Notes: generated by a model from the letters alone, not told the origin. A stretch of DNA of 25,177 bases from CAYUNA01 sp047629355 (GCA_047629355.1 JBLHWU010000085.1:1-25177); one strand, 5' to 3'. Counted from the stretch's first letter, positions 15,331-23,109 are shown. Made by a program: numbers and translations.

Positions 15331-16053
15331 TCATTCCATTAATTGGGCAATAAAATATTCGTAAACGGGTAAATATTCGTCGGTTGCATTGCCCCAAATC
15401 GGTTCGTCGCCACAGCGAATTCGGAAGTAATCAGCGACGATATCGCCTTGCTGCTCGAAGTTGAAGTCGAGGAATTTGCCATTGTTGTTCATGGCGTTTT
15501 GGAGGGTAAGTAAGCCTCCATAATTGTAGCCCATTCCTTTGGTTAAATGAACTTTTAGCGCTTTGGGAATATAGACTGCGCCAAATTTTTGGTATTGCCA
15601 AACGTGTACCATTTCGTGGATAAAAATATAATCGGACATGCGTCCCCACGAGTTGATGGTGTAGAAACTGACGTATTTTAGTTGGCTTTTTTTGCAGGCA
15701 ATTTCAGCGGTTTCGTCAATGCGAACGCGGGCGTAATTGATGGTATTGCCGAAGATTTCTTTAGCCATCACTAACTCAAAAGCGTTGAGAAGACGGGTTT
15801 CTTTTTTGTAAATGCCGCAGGCGGCTTCATACCATTCGGCAATTCCAAATAATTCGAGAATATGACAGCTGAGTTCCCACCACCAGAAGGCGATGCTTTT
15901 TATAAATAATTGGTTTTGAGCATTTTTTGAAATAAAAAAGAGTGGGCCGTTCCAGAAATGAAGGAAGAGACGAGTGATTCTTTTTGGAAATAATTTGACA
16001 ATATCCAAGAGTCGATTCCCGAAGTGCTGTGTATTTTGCTGATTGATATTCAT
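15331..16053 (-). CDS. Zincin-like putative metallopeptidase (HEMVH motif)
   Basis: 240 residues from the ATG at 16053. The frame is open upstream to 16260, but that part overlaps the preceding gene and looks non-coding. The active-site helix IFIHEMVHVWQYQ carries HExxH at 146-150. Downstream, FEQQGDIVADYF offers Glu200 as a third zinc ligand. The layout of HE(L/M)xHVWQ plus EQQ..I.ADYF recalls the DUF4157/Vgr-associated zincins, often near secretion or contractile systems; none is seen here. There is no signal peptide; aromatic residues near 30-60 (FLHFWNGPLFF, FWWWEL) might associate with membrane. The start overlaps the stop of the upstream small membrane protein by 4 bases (ATGA), so the two are probably translationally coupled. 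The substrate is unknown. Confidence 0.75.
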   Translation of the reverse strand: MNINQQNTQHFGNRLLDIVKLFPKRITRLFLHFWNGPLFFISKNAQNQLFIKSIAFWWWELSCHILELFGIAEWYEAACGIYKKETRLLNAFELVMAKEIFGNTINYARVRIDETAEIACKKSQLKYVSFYTINSWGRMSDYIFIHEMVHVWQYQKFGAVYIPKALKVHLTKGMGYNYGGLLTLQNAMNNNGKFLDFNFEQQGDIVADYFRIRCGDEPIWGNATDEYLPVYEYFIAQLME

Positions 16054-16301
16054 TTTAATGATGGTAAAATAGACAGCCAAACAATTAAAAGAAAAATCAA
16101 CAAAAAAGCTGTCAGAAATAACGTTCTTGCTTTTGGGATTTTTTGAGTGATGGTATAGAATATTCCTCCTGTAAAAAACAGCATTAATGAGCCCTGAGCT
16201 AAAGGAGTTACCATTCCATTTTGACCTAAATACCAGCTTACAATTAGCGCGATTTGCCAAAGAAATAAAGGCAGATATATTGATTTATTTTGTTTTTCCA
16301 T
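16050..16301 (-). CDS. Small membrane protein, paralogue of the next upstream gene
   Basis: 83 residues with about three hydrophobic segments (LPLFLWQIALIVSWYLG, GSLMLFFTGGIFYTI, LFLTAFLLIFLLIVWLSIL) separated by short polar loops. It begins MEKQNKSI and contains GGIFYTITQKIPKARTL, closely parallel to MEKDKKSI and GRGFHYFSKHIPNAKLM in the protein at 16355-16603; the two look like a tandem duplication. The TGA stop overlaps the start of the zincin-like gene. No family or function is recognised. A membrane partner or protective (immunity-like) role towards the zincin is conceivable but only a guess. Confidence 0.75.
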   Translation of the reverse strand: MEKQNKSIYLPLFLWQIALIVSWYLGQNGMVTPLAQGSLMLFFTGGIFYTITQKIPKARTLFLTAFLLIFLLIVWLSILPSLK

Positions 16302-16354
16302 GTTTATAAATGATTCAGCAGCAGCTATTTTTATTACAATTTATGCTCCTCCAG

Positions 16355-16603
16355 CTATTTTATAGTTTCTAATTTGGCGATTAAGAGAAAAACGGCAATG
16401 ATGAAAATATACATCAAACCAGTCATCAACTTTGCATTAGGGATATGTTTTGAAAAATAGTGAAAACCACGACCAGATAGCAATAAAAGCAAAATGGGAA
16501 AGTATGGGCTTTTACCAATTCCTCCACTTAAAAATATAAAGAACGGAAGCATTATTAATTGAATAATGAAGTATTTCCAAATTGATTTTTTATCCTTTTC
16601 CAT
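16355..16603 (-). CDS. Small membrane protein, first gene of the zincin cluster
   Basis: 82 residues from the ATG at 16603; the frame also extends two codons to a TTG at 16609. The hydrophobic segments are YFIIQLIMLPFFIFLSGG, YFPILLLLLSG and LMTGLMYIFIIAVFLLIA, giving probably three membrane passes. It is related to the 83-residue protein 53 bases downstream, sharing the MEKxxKSI start and the basic IPxAK loop before the last segment. The three minus-strand genes probably form one operon. Function is unknown. The upstream region is occupied by a compound palindrome and a MITE-like element, so I cannot place the promoter. Confidence 0.7.
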   Translation of the reverse strand: MEKDKKSIWKYFIIQLIMLPFFIFLSGGIGKSPYFPILLLLLSGRGFHYFSKHIPNAKLMTGLMYIFIIAVFLLIAKLETIK

Positions 16604-16616
16604 AATCAATATTGTA

Positions 16617-16692
16617 CGTTGCCTGCCGCAACGTGAGTAAGTTTGAGGGATAAAATAGTTTTTTGCAAACTATTTTATCCCTCAAACTTACT
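16617..16692. repeat. Compound palindrome, copy B
   Basis: A small hairpin CGTTGC-CTGCC-GCAACG (16617-16633) is followed by a perfect palindrome with 26-bp arms, AGTAAGTTTGAGGGATAAAA... at 16636-16661 and its complement at 16667-16692, with a 5-nt loop. It abuts the MITE-like element at 16693; together they fill the 16604-16866 gap. Confidence 0.9.
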
Positions 16693-16855
16693 AAGGAACG
16701 GTGAGAGAATAAGTTCCCCATTTGGACAGTGGATAATTTTTCTCAGTTTTTACTTGAAAGAAGGATAATTGTTGATACTTTGACTGATTTCAAGTGAAAA
16801 ATGAGGGGAGTTTGCCCTGTCTAAATGGCGGATTTATTTTTTTACCGTTACTAAA
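16693..16855. mobile_element. MITE-like element, copy b
   Basis: The right end, GTCTAAATGGCGGATTTATT... to CCGTTACTAAA (16819-16855), is mirrored imperfectly at the left by AACGGTGAGAGAATAAGTTC and CCATTTGGAC (16697-16726). Positions 16725-16855 are nearly identical to 4865-4996. The outermost left bases appear displaced by the adjoining palindrome. Its right end is 11 bases from the stop of the permease gene. Confidence 0.75.
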
Positions 16856-16866
16856 TGTGTATAAAT

Positions 16867-18174
16867 TTACTTAAACCGCAACGCCTTCACCGGACTAATC
16901 CGCGTCACCAAATATGATGGAATTATTAAAAATGCCAACGTAATCACCATTGTTCCTATGTTCAAGAATAAGACGGTCCAAAAATTGATTTCTACGGGCG
17001 CAACGGCGAGGTAGTAATTTTCTTCTGACAAGGTGACAATTCCGAATTTTTCTTGTAAAAGACAGAGACTAATGCCGATTAAATTCCCCCAAAACAAGCC
17101 TATTAAAATGATATAAGTGGCGTAATACAGGAAGATTTTTCGGATGCTCCAACTGCGCTGACCTAGCGCTTTTAGCGTCCCAATCATATTGGTGCGTTCG
17201 ATGATAAGAATGAGCATTGCCGTGACCATATTGATAATAGAAACGGTGAGCATCAGCACCAAAATCACGATGTCATTAATGTCTTGCAAGGCGAGCCAAT
17301 CAAAGATTCCTCTGCGGCTTTGACGAACGTTTTGGGCATAAATAAAGCGTGGAAGTTCCTCTTGGTCAATGTATTGAGTCAGAAGTTCAAGGTCTGCCAT
17401 ATCGTCGATAAAGACTTCAAAACCACCAACTTCATCACCTTTCCATTTGTTGATGTCACGTATTTTTTGAATGTCCATGATGGCGAATTGCTTATCATAA
17501 TCCCCTAAACCTGTTTTATAAATACCACAAATTTTAAAGCGCCGTTTTAGAAAATCCTTGTTGTTCCCAAAATAAAAATCAAGGCGGTCGTCCACTTTTA
17601 ATTTGAGGCGATTGGCGGTTTGGCGAGAGACCAAAATGTCGTTGGAAGCAGTCGAATCCGAAAATTCAATCACCCTCCCCTCTTCCAGATATTGATTAAA
17701 AAAGTCCCAGCGATAATCTTTATCGACCCCTTTTAAAATAATGCCTTCAATTTCTTTTTTGGTTTTAAAAATACCTGCTTTATACGCAAAAGTCTGAATG
17801 TGCTGAATACCGCCTTTGCTTTTTCGTTCGACGATTTTATCCTCATTTTCCCACCACAAAAATTTCCAAGAATCGTCATAAGAAACACCTTTTATCGTAT
17901 CTAAATTTGGATAAAATGGCTGATTCTTGCTGATTGGTTCGCTATCACCGACTTGTCCAAAACCTGAGGCGTGTGTCAACTGAATGTGCCCCCAAAAGCC
18001 AAATATTTTCTCCTCGACTTGGTTCTTGAAACCATTAATAACCGACGACGACACAATCATGACGGTCATACTCAAAGCCACAGACGCGACGGCGATGCGC
18101 AGGATAATGCGGGAGAAGGATTGCTTGCCTTTGTTGGCGGCTACGCGTTGAGCTATGAAACGTTCTAAGTTCAA
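16867..18174 (-). CDS. ABC transporter permease of the LolC/LolE-FtsX type
   Basis: 435 residues with the LolC/E layout: one N-terminal membrane segment (about 22-48, IILRIAVASVALSMTVMIVS), a large periplasmic MacB-type domain (about 50-270), then three C-terminal segments. The first ends in ERTNMIGTLKALG, the conserved coupling helix that contacts the ATPase, and the chain ends RISPVKALRFK. It probably extracts lipoproteins for outer-membrane delivery with a separately encoded ATPase that is not in this window. The start codon is TTG at 18174. I keep it because MNLERFIAQRVAANKGKQSF is the usual N-terminus of this family and no in-frame ATG precedes the membrane segment. Single-gene unit, divergent from tyrS. 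Confidence 0.9.
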   Translation of the reverse strand: MNLERFIAQRVAANKGKQSFSRIILRIAVASVALSMTVMIVSSSVINGFKNQVEEKIFGFWGHIQLTHASGFGQVGDSEPISKNQPFYPNLDTIKGVSYDDSWKFLWWENEDKIVERKSKGGIQHIQTFAYKAGIFKTKKEIEGIILKGVDKDYRWDFFNQYLEEGRVIEFSDSTASNDILVSRQTANRLKLKVDDRLDFYFGNNKDFLKRRFKICGIYKTGLGDYDKQFAIMDIQKIRDINKWKGDEVGGFEVFIDDMADLELLTQYIDQEELPRFIYAQNVRQSRRGIFDWLALQDINDIVILVLMLTVSIINMVTAMLILIIERTNMIGTLKALGQRSWSIRKIFLYYATYIILIGLFWGNLIGISLCLLQEKFGIVTLSEENYYLAVAPVEINFWTVLFLNIGTMVITLAFLIIPSYLVTRISPVKALRFK

Positions 18175-18192
18175 ATTATTTTTTTGAGAGAA

Positions 18193-18283
18193 GTCAGAGG
18201 TCAGACCGCTTCGCTGTCAGCAGTCAGATACCCAAAAGTTGGGAAATTCTGACTGCTGACAGCGAAGTGGTCTGACCTCTGAC
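18193..18283. repeat. GTCAG-heptad inverted repeat, copy 2
   Basis: The arms 18193-18228 and 18248-18283 (36 bases each) pair with one mismatch around a 19-nt loop. The left arm reads GTCAGAG, GTCAGAC, a CGCTTCGCT spacer, GTCAGCA, GTCAGA. It lies between the divergent permease and tyrS genes. The 18175-18558 gap also contains a TAAATTTG word (18390-18397) and compound palindrome C. Confidence 0.92.
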
Positions 18284-18389
18284 CTCTTTTTTCCGCAATA
18301 ATAGGAAACTTTTTTGATTCAAAATTTCTTTAAAAACAGAAGATTTGAAAAAATACTGCTTTTTAGACGTTATGATAAAGGCTTTATTT

Positions 18390-18397
18390 TAAATTTG
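18390..18397 (+). promoter_or_regulatory. Weak -7 box candidate for tyrS
   Basis: TAAATTTG fits TAnnTTTG and lies about 160 bases before the tyrS ATG; no TTG at the -33 position is evident. If used, the leader would contain the whole of palindrome C. Confidence 0.3.
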
Positions 18398-18453
18398 TGG
18401 CAAAAATTAGAACTTACGTTTTCTAATACTTGTGGAAATACTCAATACAATAC

Positions 18454-18527
18454 GCGCTGCCTGCGGCAGCGCAGGTGAGGTCTTAAGGGTCAAAAAAGGT
18501 TTTGTAAAAACCTTTTTTGACCCTTAA
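18454..18527. repeat. Compound palindrome, copy C, in front of tyrS
   Basis: A GC-rich hairpin GCGCTGC-CTGCG-GCAGCGC (18454-18472) is followed by a perfect palindrome, TTAAGGGTCAAAAAAGG... (18483-18503) with 18507-18527: 21-bp arms and a 3-nt loop. The right side continues ACTCCCTTAGGAACGCG. It ends 31 bases before the tyrS start codon. Confidence 0.9.
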
Positions 18528-18558
18528 ACTCCCTTAGGAACGCGAAAAAATATACGAT

Positions 18559-19836
18559 ATGAATTTTATTGAAGAACTCAAGTGGCGAGGCATGTACTAC
18601 CAATCAACGGACGAAGCAGGCGTCGAACAGCATCTTTTAAAAGAGAAGCGGGTTGGCTATATTGGTTTTGACCCAACTGCCCCTGCCCTGACGATTGGAA
18701 ATTTTGTGCAGATTATGATTTTGAAATTGTTTCAATTGTCTGGGCATAAGCCGATTGTTTTGATGGGTGGTGCAACTGGGCGCATTGGTGACCCGTCCGG
18801 AAAAAGTGAAGAGCGGGAGTTAAAATCATTCGATTTATTGAAAGCTAATCTTGCGGCACAGCAAGAAAATTTCTACAAGTTTTTGGATTTTGATGGCGGA
18901 GACAATGTGGCGGAATTTCGGAACAATTACGATTTCTACAAAAACATGAATGCGATGGACTTTTTGCGACTGGGCAAGAAAATCACCATTAATTACATGA
19001 CTTCTAAGACGAGTGTAAAAAAACGCATTGAAACAGGGCTTTCATTTACGGAGTTTAGTTACCAGATTTTGCAGGGCTACGATTTCCAACATTTGTATGA
19101 AAATGATGGGGTGACACTGCAAATGGGCGGGTCTGACCAATGGGGAAATATCACTACTGGTACTGAATTCATTGGTAAAAATACTGATGGAAAGGCTTAT
19201 GCAGTGACGACGCCGTTGTTGACGAAAGCGGATGGGAGCAAGTTTGGAAAATCGGAAAAAGGGAATATTTGGTTGGATGCGAAATTGACGTCGCCGTACA
19301 AATTCTACCAATTTTGGATAAATGCGGCGGATGCAGATATTAAGAAATTTAATCGATATTTTACGTTGAAATCTCGGGCGGAAACCGAAGCTTTGGAAGC
19401 TGATTTTGATAACAATCCGAATATTTTAAAACAATCCTTAGGAAAAGAATTGACGATTCGAGTACATGGACAAGCGGCTTACGAAGCGGTTTTAAAAGTG
19501 TCTGAATTGTTGTTTAATAAAAAGGCAAACAAAGAGACTTTGCTGTCTTTAGCAGCGAAAGATTTGGCGGTTGTTGGTGGAGAAATTCCTTCGTTTACCA
19601 TTGCCAAAAGTGTTTTGGAAAATGGTGTTGCAGTCATTGATTTGATTGCGGAACAGACTTCAATTGTCGCTTCCAAAGGAGAAGGTCGGCGGGCAATTAA
19701 AGGTGGCGCAGTTTCTGTCAACAAAGACAAAATTAGCAACCATGAGACCGTTATCAATCACGAAAACCTATTGCATGGGCGGTATTTGATGGTGGATAAT
19801 GGGAAGAAGAATAAGTTTATGATTGTGGTGGAGTAA
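18559..19836 (+). CDS. tyrS: Tyrosyl-tRNA synthetase, class I
   Basis: Charges tRNA-Tyr in the cytoplasm; 425 residues, the usual length. The Rossmann core shows YIGFDPTAPAL, GGATGRIGDPSGKS (70-83), the tyrosine/tRNA region SYQILQGYDF-type helix, QMGGSDQWGN, and the KMSKS-like loop KFGKS (228-232), the form common in this phylum. The C-terminus (about 370-425, with GEGRRAIKGGAVSVN) is the S4 RNA-binding domain. The odd feature is TIGN at residues 45-48, where nearly all class I enzymes have HIGH or HIGS; the codons (ACG ATT GGA AAT) are unambiguous. The rest of the protein looks intact. A terminator follows. Confidence 0.97.
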   Translation: MNFIEELKWRGMYYQSTDEAGVEQHLLKEKRVGYIGFDPTAPALTIGNFVQIMILKLFQLSGHKPIVLMGGATGRIGDPSGKSEERELKSFDLLKANLAAQQENFYKFLDFDGGDNVAEFRNNYDFYKNMNAMDFLRLGKKITINYMTSKTSVKKRIETGLSFTEFSYQILQGYDFQHLYENDGVTLQMGGSDQWGNITTGTEFIGKNTDGKAYAVTTPLLTKADGSKFGKSEKGNIWLDAKLTSPYKFYQFWINAADADIKKFNRYFTLKSRAETEALEADFDNNPNILKQSLGKELTIRVHGQAAYEAVLKVSELLFNKKANKETLLSLAAKDLAVVGGEIPSFTIAKSVLENGVAVIDLIAEQTSIVASKGEGRRAIKGGAVSVNKDKISNHETVINHENLLHGRYLMVDNGKKNKFMIVVE

Positions 19837-19878
19837 GTAGGTGACCCTAAATAATGAAGTTGTTTAAGGCTTTAAATT

Positions 19879-19918
19879 AAAAAAGCGGTAATTTCTTAGT
19901 TGAAATTGCAGCTTTTTT
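19879..19918 (+). terminator. Intrinsic terminator of tyrS
   Basis: AAAAAAGC (19879-19886) pairs with GCTTTTTT (19911-19918) and the stem continues imperfectly through TAATTTC/GAAATT; a T-rich tract follows. It starts about 40 bases after the stop codon and is A/T-symmetric, so it could act on both strands. Confidence 0.75.
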
Positions 19919-19927
19919 CCTTTTTTA

Positions 19928-20017
19928 GAAGTCAGACCGCTTTGCTGTCAGAGGTCAGATTAAACCAGTTTAAACTTGGCGGCTTTCTGACTTCTGACAG
20001 TGAAGCGGTCTTACTTC
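19928..20017. repeat. GTCAG-heptad inverted repeat, copy 3
   Basis: The 32-base arms 19928-19959 and 19986-20017 pair with about four mismatches. They share the words GTCAGACCGCTT and CTGTCAGAGGTCAGA with copy 2. It sits between the tyrS terminator and the convergent rhodanese gene, 12 bases from the latter's stop. Confidence 0.88.
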
Positions 20018-20029
20018 TGACCTCTCTTT

Positions 20030-20329
20030 TTATCCAAACTGCCGCTGCCACTCCAATACCCCACCCGTCAAATTGCGCACGTTCGTATAGCCTGACATTT
20101 GCATAAATTGCTGTGCCTGACCACTCCGCGCGCCGGACCGACAGTGAATCACGATTTCTTTGTCTTTTTGGTCAGCATATCCTTCGATAATCGCCATGAT
20201 ATTTCCCAAAGGAATCAATTTTGCGTTGAGGTTAAATTCCTCATATTCGTGTGGTTCCCGGACGTCGATGAAGATAAAGTCTTCTTTTGCGTCTAATTTT
20301 GCTTTAAGTTCTGTTACGTTAATATCCAT
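20030..20329 (-). CDS. Single-domain rhodanese-like protein
   Basis: A 99-residue cytosolic protein made of one rhodanese domain, which carries sulfur as a persulfide on its active-site cysteine. Visible: the IDVREPHEYE motif (21-30), the strand and active-site loop VIHCRSGARSG with Cys63, and GGVLEWQ near the end. The loop CRSGARS has the six-residue size typical of sulfurtransferases rather than phosphatase-like members. It resembles the GlpE/PspE class. It is a single-gene unit, convergent with tyrS; upstream is the inverted repeat at 20359-20487. The sulfur acceptor is unknown. Confidence 0.96.
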   Translation of the reverse strand: MDINVTELKAKLDAKEDFIFIDVREPHEYEEFNLNAKLIPLGNIMAIIEGYADQKDKEIVIHCRSGARSGQAQQFMQMSGYTNVRNLTGGVLEWQRQFG

Positions 20330-20358
20330 TTTAAGTTTTGCTTTGATAATTTAACAAA

Positions 20359-20487
20359 GGCGCTGTATCAAAAGTCCAAAATAGCATAGGTAGCAGATAC
20401 CGTTATTTATAACCTTCAGTTTTTTTAATACCTTCAATATCTGACTTTTAATAAACCTTAGGTATCCGCTACCTTTTGATACAGCCC
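20359..20487. mobile_element. MITE-like inverted repeat with GGNGCTGTATCAAAAG ends
   Basis: The left end GGCGCTGTATCAAAAG (20359-20374) and inner GGTAGCAGATACC (20389-20401) are mirrored at the right by GGTATCCGCTACC (20461-20473) and CTTTTGATACAGCC (20473-20486). The left side has about 14 extra bases between the two blocks. The GGNGCTGTNTCAAAA-type end recalls terminal repeats of some IS families. It has no coding capacity. No clear target duplication was seen. Confidence 0.65.
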
Positions 20488-20501
20488 CAATTTTTATATA
20501 A

Positions 20502-23075
20502 CTATTTCGCTATCAATAGTTTTTGTTGAAAGGTTTCTAAAGTTCGGACGTTGTTGACTTTTAAAAAATACAAGCCCGTGCCCAAATTATCAACATTTAT
20601 TTCGCTGTCCAGTTGAATCACTTTCACTAATTGTCCCAAATTATTAAAAATTTGAACTTCAAAATCGTCATAATTGCCTTCCAATAAATTAACGAATACT
20701 TTATCCGAAGCTGGATTCGGATAAATCGTCATTACATTCGTCAGTTTTTGCACTTCCGAAGTTGGAGAATTAAAAGGAGTGCCCCCCAAAATTGGATTAA
20801 TCATCAAAATACCGCGAAAGCTGAAGAAATTAAAGAAATTGTCATCACTTCCTGCGAATAAATTGGTCTTCACAGCCACCGAATCATGCAAATCAAAACC
20901 CAACGGAATCCCACGAGTTGCTGCGGATAACTGAATAAAAGTAATCCAAAAGTCGCCCGCAGGCAATTCAATACCCATCGGTTCGCCGTCTTCATCTTCT
21001 GCCCGATAAGTCGTAAAGCCTTGTAAGGTATCTCGAACGGCATCCACGTAAAATGGGTTTAAAACAGCTGATTCATAGACCGGGTCGACATCCGGAGCTG
21101 GCATTTCATCATAGACTTCCCATTTAAATTGTTGGGTAGTGATGTTCTCTGTCAAGTGTGGAAATAGAAATTTCACCCCAGTAATGGTATCCGCTACATT
21201 CAAATGATATTTTTGGGCAAATTGTTCACCACCCTGTGCATCTGGGAAGAAGGCTTGGGTTTCGGCAGTACCGTCGTCATAGGCGAGGCAGTTGTCAAAA
21301 ACGATGCTGGTTTTGACTTCATCATTTCCAGGGATTAGGTTATTCGTTGTAATAATGAAGTTGTATTTTACTTCAACAACTCTTTTCTCTTCAAATTCAG
21401 CATTTATAACTTGTAAATCACTAACTAAAGCATTAAAATCAGATATTTCTTCTTTGACATTCTTTCGAGAATCAGGCGCTAAATTATCTTCCAAATCAAA
21501 TTTAGGAGATATTCCAACGGGTGTATTAGTTTCTGTTTCAAGAAAAGTTATTGAATTATTATCAGCATTCTCTACATCACTCCAATGATTAAAAAGTTCT
21601 CCAACTACAGAATCTTGCAATTCCAGTGCTTCAAATCCTTCAAATTGATTCCATGGCATTTGCCAATACGTTTTCAAAAAATTTGTCGGTTTTTTAGTAA
21701 AAGCTATATCACGAAAAAATGATTCTTCGAAATTATTCGCCTGCAAGGTGACAAAATCTAAATGCCACAAATCCCCCACTCCCGCAGGAGATACGATAGA
21801 AGAAAATCGAAATTGAAATCTATCGTGAAAAAAATCATCATCTTCAATTTTAATCACTTTATATTGGAATGCTTCAATTGAATCTGAAGAAATCGTCCCC
21901 AAATAACCCGGATAGCCGTCTGTTGCTTTTTTCCAATTGCCATTGTCATCTTTAAATTCTACAAGCATTGAATCCAAAAAACTCGGTGCTAGACCATATC
22001 CTTTTCGCTGTACATAAAATTTAAAATAAACCTCACTATCATCATCATAATATGACATATTAATAGGTTGCGAAGTCAGTCTATCGCCAATGCCCGCAAA
22101 GTCAATATCATAAGGTGTACCGCTTCTATCCAAGCCATCGAAGGTTGCAACGCCTACAGAAATGGGTTCAAAACCAAGACTGTTGTTGATATAAACTTGG
22201 TCATCCAACCACATTTCTGGATTAGGATAAGGCCCATCATAAGAAAAATCATCCACAAAAATCAAGTTAGCACCTCCTGCATCTAACACCGTTGTTGGCA
22301 CTTCAATAGGAAAGGTAAAAACATCGCAAATCCCCAACTCATCACACAAGGTAAAAGAAATTAAATCCGTCCCCGGAAAAGCATTCGAAGAGTACGAAAA
22401 ACAGTAGGCTGAAACCCGAAAAGCGTTTTGTGGCGCAATGCCATTTCCATCATATCCATCATCTAAAATATCGTCAATTTGACCACACTGAAGCGGTGTC
22501 GGCAACGCTACCATACTTTCATCAATACAAAATTCAGCGGTAGAATTAATGCCAATCATTTCCACTGGCATAACAACACTCTGCCCTTTTCGACGTATCG
22601 AAACTGAGATTTTCAATGGGATAATCTCCCCACCTTCTTGATAAAAATCTACACAAACCGTATCTTGTTTTAAATCTGCATTATCATCAAATAAGGCTGC
22701 GTTGTACTGCACAGACGACCCAGCCAAAAGGATGGATTCTGAGAATACCAAACCACAATCCATATCTAAAACCAATGAATCCCCAAAAATACCGCCACCA
22801 AGTCCAATCGTATCAATAGATAAAAATATCTCGCCCCCTTCTTCCACCAAATCAAAGCCATAATCATCGTCACAATCGTCCAAAGTCTCCGGCATTTCTG
22901 ATGTTAACGGATTAAATCCAGTCAATTTTTCTACTTGATAAGCCCATTCCAATTGCTGCTGTTGATTGATAATACGCAGCGTTGGATTGTTTTCAAGTGG
23001 GGCTAGTTCAGGGGTTTGAGCGTGTAGAAACGGAGCGCAAAAGAATAGCGTAATCAGTAAATAAAAATTTCGCAT
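20502..23075 (-). CDS. Large secreted protein with T9SS type A sorting domain
   Basis: 857 residues from the ATG at 23075, which opens a classical signal peptide (MRNFYLLITLFFCAPFLHA, cleavage before QTPE). The frame also extends 15 codons upstream, but that would mask the signal. Residues 782-857, starting MTIYPNPASDKVFV and including GLYFLKV, form the T9SS C-terminal domain. The body is acidic and beta-rich. A middle part (DDQVYINNSLGFEPISVGVA, then SQPINMSYYDDD and LWHLDFVTL) has the jelly-roll look of choice-of-anchor/MAM-like modules. Cysteines cluster in the N-terminal third (DCDDD, FTLCDELGICD). No enzyme signature is seen; a surface or adhesion role is inference. It is a single-gene unit. 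Confidence 0.88.
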   Translation of the reverse strand: MRNFYLLITLFFCAPFLHAQTPELAPLENNPTLRIINQQQQLEWAYQVEKLTGFNPLTSEMPETLDDCDDDYGFDLVEEGGEIFLSIDTIGLGGGIFGDSLVLDMDCGLVFSESILLAGSSVQYNAALFDDNADLKQDTVCVDFYQEGGEIIPLKISVSIRRKGQSVVMPVEMIGINSTAEFCIDESMVALPTPLQCGQIDDILDDGYDGNGIAPQNAFRVSAYCFSYSSNAFPGTDLISFTLCDELGICDVFTFPIEVPTTVLDAGGANLIFVDDFSYDGPYPNPEMWLDDQVYINNSLGFEPISVGVATFDGLDRSGTPYDIDFAGIGDRLTSQPINMSYYDDDSEVYFKFYVQRKGYGLAPSFLDSMLVEFKDDNGNWKKATDGYPGYLGTISSDSIEAFQYKVIKIEDDDFFHDRFQFRFSSIVSPAGVGDLWHLDFVTLQANNFEESFFRDIAFTKKPTNFLKTYWQMPWNQFEGFEALELQDSVVGELFNHWSDVENADNNSITFLETETNTPVGISPKFDLEDNLAPDSRKNVKEEISDFNALVSDLQVINAEFEEKRVVEVKYNFIITTNNLIPGNDEVKTSIVFDNCLAYDDGTAETQAFFPDAQGGEQFAQKYHLNVADTITGVKFLFPHLTENITTQQFKWEVYDEMPAPDVDPVYESAVLNPFYVDAVRDTLQGFTTYRAEDEDGEPMGIELPAGDFWITFIQLSAATRGIPLGFDLHDSVAVKTNLFAGSDDNFFNFFSFRGILMINPILGGTPFNSPTSEVQKLTNVMTIYPNPASDKVFVNLLEGNYDDFEVQIFNNLGQLVKVIQLDSEINVDNLGTGLYFLKVNNVRTLETFQQKLLIAK

Positions 23076-23109
23076 TGGGTAAATAGTTAGTAGGATATTA
23101 ATGAAAATA

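Noticed and set aside
16054..16260. N-terminal extension of the zincin-like protein
   Set aside because: It overlaps the coding region of the small membrane protein in another frame; the ATGA overlap at 16050-16053 gives a clear start.
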